DNA of 64,000 nt from Mycobacterium asiaticum (GCF_001673365.1 NZ_LZLS01000220.1:29258-93257); one strand, 5' to 3'. Positions 17,578 through 27,682 are shown, numbered from the stretch's first letter. The notes: generated from the sequence alone by a model not told the origin. Made by a program: numbers and translations.

Positions 17578-18837
17578 ATGACCACACAAATCAGCCCGGA
17601 GAACGCGGGCGTACCAGCAACCGAGTGGCGCGACAAGAAGCGCTACCTGTGGCTCATGGGACTCATCGCCCCGACGGCGTTGTTCGTGATGCTGCCCGTC
17701 GTCTGGGGTCTTAACCAGCTCGGCTGGCACACCGGCGCGCAGGTTCCGTTGTGGATCGGGCCGCTGCTCGTCTACATCCTGCTGCCGCTGCTGGACCTGC
17801 GGTTCGGTCCGGACGGCCAGAACCCCCCCGACGAGGTGATGGAGCGGCTCGAGAACGACAAGTACTACCGCTACTGCACCTACATCTACATCCCGTTCCA
17901 ATACGCCAGCGTGGTGCTGGGCGCCTACCTGTTCACCACCCCGAACCTGAGCTGGCTCGGCTTCCCGGCCGCTGAGGGCGGACTGGGCTGGCTGGGCAAG
18001 ATCGGCGTGGCGCTCTCGGTCGGCGTGCTCGGCGGCGTCGGCATCAACACCGCGCACGAAATGGGCCACAAGAAGGACTCGCTGGAGCGCTGGTTGTCCA
18101 AGATCACCCTGGCCCAGACCGGCTACGGCCACTTCTACATCGAGCACAACCGCGGCCACCACGTACGCGTCTCAACCCCCGAGGACCCCGCTTCGGCCCG
18201 CTTCGGCGAGACGTTCTGGGAATTCCTGCCCCGCAGCGTCATCGGCAGCGCGCGCTCGTCGGTGCACCTGGAAGCACAGCGCATCCGCCGGCTCGGCAGG
18301 AGCCCGTGGGACCCCAGGACCTACCTGTCCAACGACGTGCTGAACGCATGGGCGATGTCGGTGGTGCTGTTCGGCGCGCTGATCGCGGCCTTCGGTGTCG
18401 GAGTGATCCCGTTCATCCTCATCCAGGCGGTCTTCGGCTTCTCGCTGCTCGAAGCCGTGAACTACCTCGAGCACTACGGGCTGCTACGGCAAAAGAAGGC
18501 GAACGGCCGCTACGAGCGGTGCGCGCCGGTGCACAGCTGGAACTCCGACCACATCGTCACCAACCTGTTCCTGTACCACCTGCAGCGGCACAGCGACCAC
18601 CACGCCAACCCGACGCGGCGCTACCAGACGCTGCGCAGCATGGAGGGCTCACCCAACCTGCCCAGCGGGTACGCGTCGATGATCTCGCTGACCTACTTCC
18701 CGCCGCTGTGGCGCAAGGTGATGGACCACCGGGTGCTCGAGCACTACGACGGCGACATCACCAGGGTCAACCTGCAGCCCCGGCTGCGCGAGAAGCTGCT
18801 GGCCAAGTACGGCACGCCGGAGGGGATGGCGGCGTGA
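17578..18837 (+). CDS. alkB: Alkane 1-monooxygenase AlkB
   Basis: Membrane non-haem di-iron enzyme that hydroxylates the terminal carbon of medium- to long-chain alkanes, receiving electrons from rubredoxin. The 419-aa protein has six hydrophobic segments and the three histidine boxes of the family: HEMGHKKD near 160-167, EHNRGHHV near 188-195 and LQRHSDHHANP near 332-342, plus the NYLEHYGL motif near 298-305. A near-perfect AAGGAGG site lies 9 bp before ATG 17578. Its stop overlaps the rubA start, so the electron carrier is translationally coupled. Confidence 0.96.
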   Translation: MTTQISPENAGVPATEWRDKKRYLWLMGLIAPTALFVMLPVVWGLNQLGWHTGAQVPLWIGPLLVYILLPLLDLRFGPDGQNPPDEVMERLENDKYYRYCTYIYIPFQYASVVLGAYLFTTPNLSWLGFPAAEGGLGWLGKIGVALSVGVLGGVGINTAHEMGHKKDSLERWLSKITLAQTGYGHFYIEHNRGHHVRVSTPEDPASARFGETFWEFLPRSVIGSARSSVHLEAQRIRRLGRSPWDPRTYLSNDVLNAWAMSVVLFGALIAAFGVGVIPFILIQAVFGFSLLEAVNYLEHYGLLRQKKANGRYERCAPVHSWNSDHIVTNLFLYHLQRHSDHHANPTRRYQTLRSMEGSPNLPSGYASMISLTYFPPLWRKVMDHRVLEHYDGDITRVNLQPRLREKLLAKYGTPEGMAA

Positions 18838-18998
18838 CGGCTAGCTACAAGTGTCCCGTCTGCGACTACCGCTACGACGAGGCAACAGGAGATCCCCGAG
18901 AAGGTTTTCCAGCCGGCACCGGCTGGGACCAGATCCCCGATGACTGGTGCTGCCCGGACTGCGCCGTCCGAGAAAAGCCCGATTTCGAACCCGTCTGA
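18834..18998 (+). CDS. rubA: Rubredoxin RubA
   Basis: 54-aa rubredoxin that passes electrons to AlkB. The iron is held by two CxxC pairs, CPVC at residues 7-10 and CPDC near 40-43, with the rubredoxin-typical GTGWDQIPDDW segment between them. GTG 18834 overlaps the alkB stop (GTGA). It is the AlkG1/RubA type, adjacent to the second rubredoxin RubB; two successive rubredoxins are usual in actinobacterial alkane operons. Confidence 0.95.
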   Translation: MTASYKCPVCDYRYDEATGDPREGFPAGTGWDQIPDDWCCPDCAVREKPDFEPV

Positions 18999-19018
18999 GA
19001 AAGGTTAGAGGCAAAACC

Positions 19019-19201
19019 ATGAATGACTACAAGCTCTACCAATGCGTGCAATGCGGCTTCGAGTACGACGAGGCGCTGGGCTGGCCGGAGGACGGCATCG
19101 AGCCCGGCACCCGCTGGGACGACATCCCCGAGGATTGGAGTTGCCCGGACTGCGGGGCGGCCAAGTCGGACTTCGTGATGGTCGAGGTGGCACGGTCGTG
19201 A
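19019..19201 (+). CDS. rubB: Rubredoxin RubB
   Basis: 60-aa rubredoxin with CVQC at residues 9-12 and CPDC near 42-45, and the aromatic WPEDGIEPGTRWDDIP segment between. It lies 20 bp downstream of rubA with a GAAAGGTTAGAGG ribosome-binding region and overlaps the tetR start by 4 bp. In related bacteria the AlkG2/RubB type is the one that supports AlkB efficiently. The reductase that recharges it is not encoded nearby. Confidence 0.95.
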   Translation: MNDYKLYQCVQCGFEYDEALGWPEDGIEPGTRWDDIPEDWSCPDCGAAKSDFVMVEVARS

Positions 19202-19848
19202 TCGGAACCAACTACGCCACGAAAACAGATATTGTCGCGCCTGTGAAGCGGATTCCTTACGCCGAAGCGTCCCGGGCCCTACTGCGGGACTCGGTGCTGG
19301 ACGCGATGCGGGACCTCCTGTTGACCCGCGACTGGTCCGCCATCACCTTGTCCGACGTGGCCCGCGCGGCCGGCATCAGCCGCCAGACCATCTACAACGA
19401 GTTCGGCTCCCGGCAGGGTTTGGCGCAGGGTTACGCGCTGCGCCTGGCCGACCGACTGGTCGACACCGTCAAGGCCGCACTGGACGCGAACATCGGCAAC
19501 ATCTACGAGTCGTTCCTGCAAGGGTTCCGCTCGTTCTTCGCCGAGACGGCGGCCGACCCGCTGGTCATCTCGCTGTTGAGCGGTGTTGCCAAGCCCGACC
19601 TGCTGCAACTCATCACCACTGACAGCGCGCCCATCATCACCCGGGCCTCGGCGCGGCTGGCAACGGCGTTCACCCAGACGTGGCTTGCCACGAGCGACGA
19701 CGACGCCAATGTCCTGTCGCGGGCGATTGTGCGGTTGTGCTTGAGCTACGTGTCCATGCCGCCCGAGGCCGACCACGACGTGGCAGCGGACCTGGCCAGG
19801 ATGATGACCCCGTTCGCGGAGCGTCACGGCGTCATCAACGTGCCCTGA
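19198..19848 (+). CDS. TetR-family regulator of the alkB operon (Rv3249c homologue)
   Basis: 216-aa TetR repressor. Helix-turn-helix region is at about residues 40-62 (LSDVARAAGISRQTIYNEFGS), followed by an all-helical ligand-binding domain. GTG 19198 is embedded in the rubB stop, making this the last gene of alkB-rubA-rubB-tetR, an arrangement that suggests feedback on the operon by alkane, fatty-acid or acyl-CoA ligands. The palindrome at 17504-17513 is its likely site. The longer open frame from 19042 overlaps rubB and is rejected. Confidence 0.88.
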   Translation: MIGTNYATKTDIVAPVKRIPYAEASRALLRDSVLDAMRDLLLTRDWSAITLSDVARAAGISRQTIYNEFGSRQGLAQGYALRLADRLVDTVKAALDANIGNIYESFLQGFRSFFAETAADPLVISLLSGVAKPDLLQLITTDSAPIITRASARLATAFTQTWLATSDDDANVLSRAIVRLCLSYVSMPPEADHDVAADLARMMTPFAERHGVINVP

Positions 19849-19952
19849 CCAGGACGGCATACGACCGGGCGCTACAGTGACTCGAGAGAGTATCTAGGCC
19901 CACGCGCCTGCTCAGATTCGCCAGAGTCCCCGAAGAAGGATGAGACAACCCT

Positions 19953-21425
<1,473 letters not shown>

Positions 21426-21450
21426 CGCCGTCGGTCGCACTCTCTGTCGC

Positions 21451-21501
21451 CGAGCGTCACGCCAGCGTGGCAGTCGACATCGAGCGTCACGCACGCGTGA
21501 C
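21451..21501 (+). repeat. Two-copy palindromic intergenic repeat after sahH
   Basis: Two 21-bp units beginning CGAGCGTCACGC start exactly 30 bp apart (21451-21471 and 21481-21501). Each can fold: unit 2 has perfect 7-bp arms GTCACGC/GCGTGAC with a 2-nt loop, and unit 1 is the same with one mismatch. They fill most of the 97-bp gap between sahH and tmk and may act as a transcript end or mRNA-stabilising hairpins. There is no U-tract. Confidence 0.7.
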
Positions 21502-21522
21502 TGCTAGCCGACGGGCGGCACC

Positions 21523-22155
21523 GTGCTGATCGTGATCGAGGGCGTCGACGGCGCCGGCAAACGGACGTTAACCGAAGGGTTGAAGGTCGCTTTCAACGCC
21601 GCCGGCAAGTCGGTGGCGACGCTGGCGTTCCCCCGTTACGGGCGGTCGGTAACCGCCGACCTAGCGGCCGAGGCACTGCATGGTCAGCATGGCGACCTGG
21701 CCGACTCGGTATATGCGATGGCGACGTTGTTCGCGCTCGACCGGGCCGGGGCCGTCGAAGAGATCGAGCGACTAACCGATGAGCACGACGTGCTGATCCT
21801 GGATCGCTACGTGGCCTCCAACGCCGCCTACAGCGCGGCGCGCTTGCACCAGGACGCGAGCGGGGAATCGGTGGCGTGGGTGCACGGGCTGGAATACGGA
21901 CGGTTCGCGCTGCCGGCACCCGACTGGCAGATTCTGCTCGCGGTGCCGGCCGAACTGGCCGGGCAGCGTGCCCACAGTCGGGCGCAAAGCGATCCGAGCC
22001 GAGCACGTGACAGCTACGAGCGAGACGACGGACTGCAGCGGCGCACCGGTTCGGTGTACGCCGAGCTGGCCGCCGCGGGGTGGGGTGGACCCTGGCTCGT
22101 GGTCGACGCAGACGTCGATTCGGGTGCTCTGGCCGCCAAGGTGACGGGTAAATAG
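21523..22155 (+). CDS. tmk: Thymidylate kinase
   Basis: Phosphorylates dTMP to dTDP in DNA precursor synthesis. The 210-aa P-loop kinase has Walker A EGVDGAGKRT at residues 6-15, the DR(Y) motif LDRYVASNAAY near 92-102 and a LID region rich in Arg (SRARDSYERDDGLQRR). Start GTG 21523 gives MLIVIEGVDGAG; length matches the roughly 214-aa orthologue. It lies 80 bp upstream of mtrA, as in M. tuberculosis. Confidence 0.96.
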   Translation: MLIVIEGVDGAGKRTLTEGLKVAFNAAGKSVATLAFPRYGRSVTADLAAEALHGQHGDLADSVYAMATLFALDRAGAVEEIERLTDEHDVLILDRYVASNAAYSAARLHQDASGESVAWVHGLEYGRFALPAPDWQILLAVPAELAGQRAHSRAQSDPSRARDSYERDDGLQRRTGSVYAELAAAGWGGPWLVVDADVDSGALAAKVTGK

Positions 22156-22229
22156 CACGCTTTTACCCCGATTTGGCCTTATCAATGAAGAAACGCCCGT
22201 GTGATGTCCGAGTTTTGTCCTGATCTGGT

Positions 22230-22243
22230 GACACCATGGTGTC
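22230..22243 (+). promoter_or_regulatory. Perfect palindrome over the mtrA start codon
   Basis: GACACCATGGTGTC is a perfect 14-bp dyad containing the mtrA ATG at 22236. In the transcript it could form a short hairpin hiding the start codon, with a second in-frame ATG available at 22245. It could also be a DNA-binding site. No function is established from the sequence alone. Confidence 0.5.
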
Positions 22244-22922
22244 CATGAGGCAAAGGATTTTGGTCGTCGATGACGACGCTTCGCTGGCCGAGATGCTCAC
22301 CATCGTGTTGCGTGGGGAGGGTTTCGACACCGCGGTCATCGGCGATGGCACGCAGGCGCTGACGGCGGTGCGCGAGTTGCGCCCCGATTTGGTGCTGTTG
22401 GACTTGATGCTGCCCGGTATGAACGGCATCGATGTATGTCGGGTGCTGCGCGCCGATTCGGGTGTGCCGATCGTCATGCTGACGGCCAAGACCGACACCG
22501 TCGATGTGGTGCTCGGCCTCGAGTCGGGCGCCGACGACTACATCATGAAGCCGTTCAAGCCCAAGGAGCTGGTCGCGCGGGTACGCGCGAGGTTGCGCCG
22601 CAACGACGACGAGCCGGCCGAGATGCTGTCCATCGCCGATGTCGACATCGATGTGCCGGCGCACAAGGTCACCCGCAATGGCGAGCAGATCTCACTGACG
22701 CCGCTGGAGTTCGACCTGTTGGTCGCATTGGCGCGTAAACCCCGCCAGGTGTTTACTCGTGATGTGCTGCTCGAACAGGTCTGGGGATACCGACACCCGG
22801 CGGACACGCGCCTGGTGAACGTGCACGTCCAGCGCCTGCGCGCGAAGGTCGAGAAAGACCCGGAGAACCCGACTGTGGTTCTCACCGTTCGAGGAGTGGG
22901 TTACAAGGCCGGACCTCCGTGA
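22236..22922 (+). CDS. mtrA: Response regulator MtrA
   Basis: OmpR/PhoB-type response regulator, essential in M. tuberculosis, controlling cell-division and wall-remodelling genes and oriC/dnaA-region sites. The 228-aa protein has the acidic pocket at 12-14, phosphoacceptor Asp56 (LVLLDLML), the conserved Thr in MLTAK, Lys in IMKPF, and a C-terminal winged helix ending VRGVGYKAGPP. It is almost identical to the M. tuberculosis protein except at residues 2-3. First gene of mtrA-mtrB-lpqB. Confidence 0.98.
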   Translation: MVSMRQRILVVDDDASLAEMLTIVLRGEGFDTAVIGDGTQALTAVRELRPDLVLLDLMLPGMNGIDVCRVLRADSGVPIVMLTAKTDTVDVVLGLESGADDYIMKPFKPKELVARVRARLRRNDDEPAEMLSIADVDIDVPAHKVTRNGEQISLTPLEFDLLVALARKPRQVFTRDVLLEQVWGYRHPADTRLVNVHVQRLRAKVEKDPENPTVVLTVRGVGYKAGPP

Positions 22923-22950
22923 TCCCCGGCGGTAGCGCAGAGAAGCGCCG

Positions 22951-24681
22951 GTGATCTGGCGCTCTCCGCGACGTAGTCGAGGTCGTTGGGGTCGTTCCGG
23001 CCCTTTACCGCGTGGCCTGAGCGCGCTGAGTCGGGCCGTGGTCGTCATCTGGCGCCGGTCTCTGCAATTGCGAGTCGTGGCGTTGACGCTCGGACTTTCG
23101 CTGGCGGTCATTCTCGCGTTGGGCTTCGTGCTGACCAGCCAGGTCACCAACCGGGTGCTCGACGTCAAGGTGAAAGCCGCGATCGACCAGATCGAACGCG
23201 CGCGCAGCACCGTGAGCGGAATCGTCAACGGTGAGGAGACGCGCTCGCTGGACAGCAGCCTGCAACTGGCGCGCAACACGCTGACGTCGAAGACGGACCC
23301 CGCCTCCGGTTCCAGCCTCGCCAATGTCTACGAAGCGGTGCTGATGGTGCCGGGGGACGGGCCGCGCGCCGCCTCCACCGCCGGCCCCGTCGACCAGGTA
23401 CCCAACGCGTTGCGCGGCTTCGTCAAGGCCGGGCAGGCTGCCTACCAGTACGCCACCGTGCATACCGAGGGCTTCTCCGGGCCCGCGCTGATAGTCGGCA
23501 CGCCCACGACGTCGCGGGTGGCCAACCTGGAGCTGTACCTGATCTTCCCGCTGGCCAATGAGCAGACCACCATCACCCTGGTGCGCAGCACGATGGCTAC
23601 CGGCGGCCTGGTGTTGTTGCTGCTGCTGGCCGGCATTGCGCTGCTGGTGTCGCGTCAGGTGGTCAACCCGGTGCGGTCCGCATCGCGCATCGCCGAACGG
23701 TTCGCCGAGGGGCACCTCTCCGAACGCATGCCGGTGCGCGGTGAGGACGACATGGCCCGCCTCGCGATGTCGTTCAACGACATGGCCGAAAGCCTGTCCC
23801 GCCAGATCACCCAACTCGAGGAGTTCGGCAACCTGCAACGTCGCTTCACCTCCGATGTCAGCCACGAACTGCGTACCCCACTGACCACGGTGCGGATGGC
23901 TGCCGACCTGATCTACGATCACAGTTCCGACCTGGATCCCGCGCTGCGCCGGTCTACCGAGCTGATGGTCAACGAACTGGACCGCTTCGAGACGCTGCTC
24001 AACGACCTGCTGGAGATCTCCCGGCACGACGCCGGTGTGGCCGAGCTTTCGGTGGAGGCCGTCGATCTGCGCGCGACTGTGAACAACGCGCTGGTCAACG
24101 TCGGTCACCTGGCCGAGGAGGCCGGCATCGAGTTGCTGGTGGACATGCCCACCGACGAGGTCATCGCCGAAGTCGACGCGCGCCGGGTGGAACGGATCCT
24201 GCGCAACCTGATCGCCAACGCCATCGACCACGCCGAGCACAAGCCGGTGCGGATCCGCATGGCCGCCGACGAAGACACGGTCGCCGTCACCGTCCGCGAC
24301 TACGGCGTCGGCCTGCGGCCCGGCGAGGAGAAGCTGGTATTCAGCCGGTTCTGGCGCTCGGATCCGTCCCGGGTGCGCCGCTCCGGTGGTACCGGGCTGG
24401 GTTTGGCGATCAGCATCGAGGACGCGCGGCTGCACCAGGGCCGGTTGGAAGCGTGGGGCGAGCCAGGGCAGGGCGCGTGTTTCCGCCTGACGCTGCCGTT
24501 GGTGCGGGGTCATAAGGTCACCACGAGCCCGCTGCCCATGAAGCCGATACCGCAACCAATCCCGCAGCCAAATCCGCAACCAACCCCGCAGTCAAATCCG
24601 CAACAGAGCGGACAGCCCGCCGCACCGGAATACACGGCCGAGCAGCAGCGTCAGCGCGAGCACGCGGACTGGAGCAACTGA
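22951..24681 (+). CDS. mtrB: Sensor histidine kinase MtrB
   Basis: Membrane sensor that phosphorylates MtrA. The 576-aa protein has TM1 near 45-65, an extracytoplasmic sensor to about 205, TM2 near 210-232, and a HAMP linker (SRQVVNPVRSASRIAERF). The dimerisation/phosphoacceptor helix is SDVSHELRTP with His305, and the N, G1 and G2 boxes are LRNLIANAIDHAEH, DYGVGL and GGTGLGLAIS. GTG 22951 is chosen because MIWRSPRR matches the family start. The C-terminus carries a Pro-Gln tandem repeat that is longer than I recall for the M. tuberculosis protein. The stop overlaps the lpqB ATG (TGATG). Confidence 0.97.
   Translation: MIWRSPRRSRGRWGRSGPLPRGLSALSRAVVVIWRRSLQLRVVALTLGLSLAVILALGFVLTSQVTNRVLDVKVKAAIDQIERARSTVSGIVNGEETRSLDSSLQLARNTLTSKTDPASGSSLANVYEAVLMVPGDGPRAASTAGPVDQVPNALRGFVKAGQAAYQYATVHTEGFSGPALIVGTPTTSRVANLELYLIFPLANEQTTITLVRSTMATGGLVLLLLLAGIALLVSRQVVNPVRSASRIAERFAEGHLSERMPVRGEDDMARLAMSFNDMAESLSRQITQLEEFGNLQRRFTSDVSHELRTPLTTVRMAADLIYDHSSDLDPALRRSTELMVNELDRFETLLNDLLEISRHDAGVAELSVEAVDLRATVNNALVNVGHLAEEAGIELLVDMPTDEVIAEVDARRVERILRNLIANAIDHAEHKPVRIRMAADEDTVAVTVRDYGVGLRPGEEKLVFSRFWRSDPSRVRRSGGTGLGLAISIEDARLHQGRLEAWGEPGQGACFRLTLPLVRGHKVTTSPLPMKPIPQPIPQPNPQPTPQSNPQQSGQPAAPEYTAEQQRQREHADWSN
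24544..24603 (+). repeat. 12-bp tandem repeat coding a Pro-Gln tail in mtrB
   Basis: Four to five imperfect 12-bp units encode x-P-Q-P with x = I, I, N, T, N (PIPQPIPQPNPQPTPQS). Codon differences between units show they are not freshly amplified, but repeat number could vary between strains. The tail is cytoplasmic, after the kinase domain. Confidence 0.75.
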
Positions 24682-26441
24682 TGCCCCGCGCAATCCTGGC
24701 CCTGCTCGCGGCGGCCACCGTGCTAGCCGGATGTGCGAGCGTGCCGAGCTCGTCGGCGCCCCAGGCCATCGGGACCATCGAGCGCCCGGCGCCCTCGAAT
24801 CTGCCCAAGCCCACCCCGGGCATGGATCCCGACGTGCTGCTGCGCGAATTCCTCAAAGCCACCGCCGACCCCGCCAATCGGCATTTAGCGGCGCGGCAGT
24901 TCCTCACCCAATCGGCGTCCAACGCATGGGACGACGCCGGTAGCGCCCTGTTGATCGACCATGTGGTCTTCGTGGAAACCCGTGGTGCCGAACGGGTTTC
25001 GGCAACCATGCGGGCGGACATCCTGGGTTCATTGTCCGATGTCGGGGTGTTCGAAACCGCGGAAGGCCAGCTGCCGGACCCGGGCCCGATCGAGTTGGTC
25101 AAGACCTCCGGCGGCTGGCGCATCGACCGGCTGCCCAATGGGGTTTTTCTGGACTGGCAGCAGTTCCAGGCGACCTACAAACGCAACACGCTCTACTTCG
25201 CCGACCCCACCGGCAAAACCGTGGTGCCCGATCCGCGCTACGTCGCGGTGTCCGACCACGACCAGCTCGCCACCGAGCTGATCTCCAAGATGCTGGCCGG
25301 CCCGCGTCCGGAGATGGCGCACACGGTGCGCAACCTGTTGGCTCCGCCGCTGCGGTTGCGCGGTCCGGTCACCCGTGCCGACGGCGGCAAGAGCGGCGTT
25401 GGCAAGGGCTACGGTGGCGCTCGCATCGAGCTGGAGAAGCTGGCCACCACCGACCCGCACAGCCGGGCATTACTTGCCGCGCAGATCATTTGGACGTTGG
25501 CCCGCGCCGATATTCGCGGGCCGTATGTGATCACTGCCGATGGCGCGCCGTTGGACGACAGGTTCGCGCAGGGCTGGAATACCTCCGATGTCGCGGCCAC
25601 CGATCCCGGCGTTGCCGACGGCGCGGGCGCGGGGTTGCACGCGCTCGTCGGCGGATCGTTGGTGTCCTTGGACGGACAGCACATCACCACGGTGCCCGGA
25701 GCGTTTGGTCGGATGGGAGACCAGACCGGGGCCGCGCTGTCGCGCAACGGCCGACAGGTGGCTTCGGTGGTGACGCTTCGACGCGGCGCCCCGGATATGG
25801 CCGCGTCTTTGTGGATCGGGGAAGTCGGTGGCGAGGCGGTGCAGTCCGCGGACGGGCACAATCTGTCGCGGCCCAGTTGGTCGCTCGACGATGCCGTCTG
25901 GGTGGTGGTCGACACCAACAACGTCCTGCGGGCCATCCAGGAACCCGCCTCGGGTCAGCCGGCGCGGATCCCAGTGGATTCCACCGCGGTGTCCAGCCGT
26001 TTCCCGGGCCCGATCACCGATCTGCAGCTGTCCCGCGACGGGACGCGCGCGGCGATGGTGATCGGGGGACAGGTGATCCTGGCCGGCGTCGAGCAGACTC
26101 AGGCGGGCCAGTTCGCGCTCACCTACCCGCGCCGGCTCGGCTTCGGCCTGGGCACCTCGGTGGTGTCGTTGTACTGGCGCACCGGTGACGACATCGTGGT
26201 GACCCGCAACGACGCCACCCACCCGGTTTCCTACGTCAACCTCGACGGGGTGAACTCCGATGCGCCGGCGCGTGGCTTGCAGATCCCGTTGTTCGCGATC
26301 GCAGCCAGCCCGTCGACGGTGTATGTCGCTGGCCCGCAGGGCGTGCTGATGTACTCGGCGTCGGCCGCGGAGAATCAACAGGGCTGGTCAGAGGTGGCCG
26401 GACTGATGATCGCCGGCGCCGCCCCGGTCTTGCCGGGATAA
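24681..26441 (+). CDS. lpqB: Lipoprotein LpqB
   Basis: Lipoprotein partner of MtrB that binds its extracytoplasmic domain and modulates MtrA phosphorylation. The 586-aa protein has a signal peptide with lipobox VLAGC (Cys18), an N-terminal region, a GerMN domain (about 190-330) and a C-terminal seven-bladed beta-propeller LpqB domain (about 340-570). ATG 24681 overlaps the mtrB stop by one base, the usual mtrB-lpqB coupling. Anchored on the outer face of the membrane. Confidence 0.96.
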   Translation: MPRAILALLAAATVLAGCASVPSSSAPQAIGTIERPAPSNLPKPTPGMDPDVLLREFLKATADPANRHLAARQFLTQSASNAWDDAGSALLIDHVVFVETRGAERVSATMRADILGSLSDVGVFETAEGQLPDPGPIELVKTSGGWRIDRLPNGVFLDWQQFQATYKRNTLYFADPTGKTVVPDPRYVAVSDHDQLATELISKMLAGPRPEMAHTVRNLLAPPLRLRGPVTRADGGKSGVGKGYGGARIELEKLATTDPHSRALLAAQIIWTLARADIRGPYVITADGAPLDDRFAQGWNTSDVAATDPGVADGAGAGLHALVGGSLVSLDGQHITTVPGAFGRMGDQTGAALSRNGRQVASVVTLRRGAPDMAASLWIGEVGGEAVQSADGHNLSRPSWSLDDAVWVVVDTNNVLRAIQEPASGQPARIPVDSTAVSSRFPGPITDLQLSRDGTRAAMVIGGQVILAGVEQTQAGQFALTYPRRLGFGLGTSVVSLYWRTGDDIVVTRNDATHPVSYVNLDGVNSDAPARGLQIPLFAIAASPSTVYVAGPQGVLMYSASAAENQQGWSEVAGLMIAGAAPVLPG

Positions 26442-26520
26442 CCGGCCTGCCTTACTTTTTGAGCGGCCGACCCTACCGGCTAGCCTGCCTTGCAGGAGGC
26501 GATTGAGGAGGCCGCTGTCG

Positions 26521-27363
26521 ATGTCGCCGAAGGTTCCTTTCCTGCGTTGGGACGATCCGTTCCGCGCTCTGGAGATGCTGGCCTCGTTGTGGTCGTCGTC
26601 GGGGTTACCGGCGGTCGGAGCCGGCGCGGCGCAAGCGGTTGCGGTGCCTTACCGGACGTTGTTCGCGACGTTGCAGCAGTTGCTCGTCGGCAAGGACGTC
26701 ACGGTACGCATCGGCGATCACGACGTGAAGTTGACCGTGACGGAGCTGGAGTCCGAGCTGGACCCGCAGGGGCTGCCGGTCGGCCAGCTCGGTGAGGTGC
26801 GGGTGGCCGCTCGCGACATCCGCTGGGACGACAGGGGTTCCGAGCAACGCCTGCAGAGTGCGGTCGCCGTGCTGCGCAACGTGCACATTCGGCCCGGCGT
26901 GCCGCCGCTGGTGGTGGCGGCTCCCACGGAGTTGACGACGGAGTTGCCCAAGGACATCTTCGACGACGTGCTGGAGCAGGCGGCACCGCAGCTTCGCAGC
27001 GAATCGGGCGAGGACGGCACGGCGCGACTGCGTTGGGCTCGTCGGCCGGGTTGGGGCGGTCTGGAGGTGGACGCCGACGTGGTGGGGTCGACGTTGTGGC
27101 TGCGCCCGCGCGCGATAGTCACCAAGCAGCGACGCTGGAAGCTGCCGGTGCGGACGCCGGCGTATCAGGTCCCGCTGCCGGAGCTGCCGCACGGCTTGAT
27201 GATCACCCACGTCGAGCTGGTGCCCAATTCCCTGCATGTGTCCGGGTTGCTGCCCGAGTGGCGCATGGAGTTGCCGCTGCGGGCGCTCGAAGACCTCATC
27301 ACCCAGCTGAGTCAGGGGGCGCTGACGTTCAGCTGGCCCTCGCTGTGGTGGGGCTCGGACTGA
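26521..27363 (+). CDS. Conserved hypothetical protein (Rv3243c homologue)
   Basis: 280 aa, the same length as Rv3243c. It has no signal peptide or clear membrane helix and contains repeated short amphipathic beta segments (VTVRIGDHDVKLTVTELE, GQLGEVRVAARDIRW), compatible with a lipid-binding or tubular-lipid-carrier-like beta fold. That reading is only a suggestion. ATG 26521 is preceded by GAGGAGG at 26505-26511; the TTG at 26503 lacks a site. It follows lpqB by 79 bp. Function unknown. Confidence 0.8.
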   Translation: MSPKVPFLRWDDPFRALEMLASLWSSSGLPAVGAGAAQAVAVPYRTLFATLQQLLVGKDVTVRIGDHDVKLTVTELESELDPQGLPVGQLGEVRVAARDIRWDDRGSEQRLQSAVAVLRNVHIRPGVPPLVVAAPTELTTELPKDIFDDVLEQAAPQLRSESGEDGTARLRWARRPGWGGLEVDADVVGSTLWLRPRAIVTKQRRWKLPVRTPAYQVPLPELPHGLMITHVELVPNSLHVSGLLPEWRMELPLRALEDLITQLSQGALTFSWPSLWWGSD

Positions 27364-27682
27364 TCCGGGCCGCTTGGTAGCGAATTACATTAATGTAAAT
27401 TACACTGCTGTTATTCGCTGAATTGATTTGCTGGAGAAATGCGCGTCGGCGATTCATCGTCGGTCGGCCTCGGCGGCGCCGGAGTGGCGATAAGTGTGCC
27501 TCTGGGCGTCAAACCCGTTGTCCCGTAACTATTCGGGCAAGACGCGATCACGGCACGGCTGGCGCTTTGCATCGGTTCGGCAACCAATAATTACTGGTAT
27601 AGGCAAGAATTCGGCGCGCCTATACGGTTCCCCATTGTCAATTTATTGCGGGGGTTATGGGGAACATGAACGGAGTTTGGCC
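27364..27682. other. AT-rich regulatory spacer before the proline-rich secreted gene
   Basis: 319 bp with no supported gene. Bases 27383-27430 are strikingly AT-rich for this genome and contain the perfect 14-bp palindrome TTACATTAATGTAA (27385-27398), followed by another TTACA half-site. One CTGGAG (the MamA target in M. tuberculosis) lies at 27431-27436. A second AT-rich stretch at about 27587-27605 (AATAATTACTGGTATAGG) could contain a -10. The upstream open frame through this region has no ribosome-binding site. Confidence 0.55.

Noticed and set aside
15930..17636. 568-residue antisense frame over the amino-acid permease
   Set aside because: His/Gln/Arg-rich composition typical of antisense of a membrane-protein gene; no domain recognisable.
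18834..19201. Single fused or frameshifted double rubredoxin
   Set aside because: Two complete 54- and 60-residue rubredoxins with their own starts and a ribosome-binding site are normal for this operon.
19849..19952. SAH or SAM riboswitch before sahH
   Set aside because: The 104-bp spacer shows no recognisable aptamer core or terminator/antiterminator pair.
23005..24579. 524-residue antisense frame over mtrB
   Set aside because: Composition and lack of motifs mark it as a shadow of the conserved kinase.
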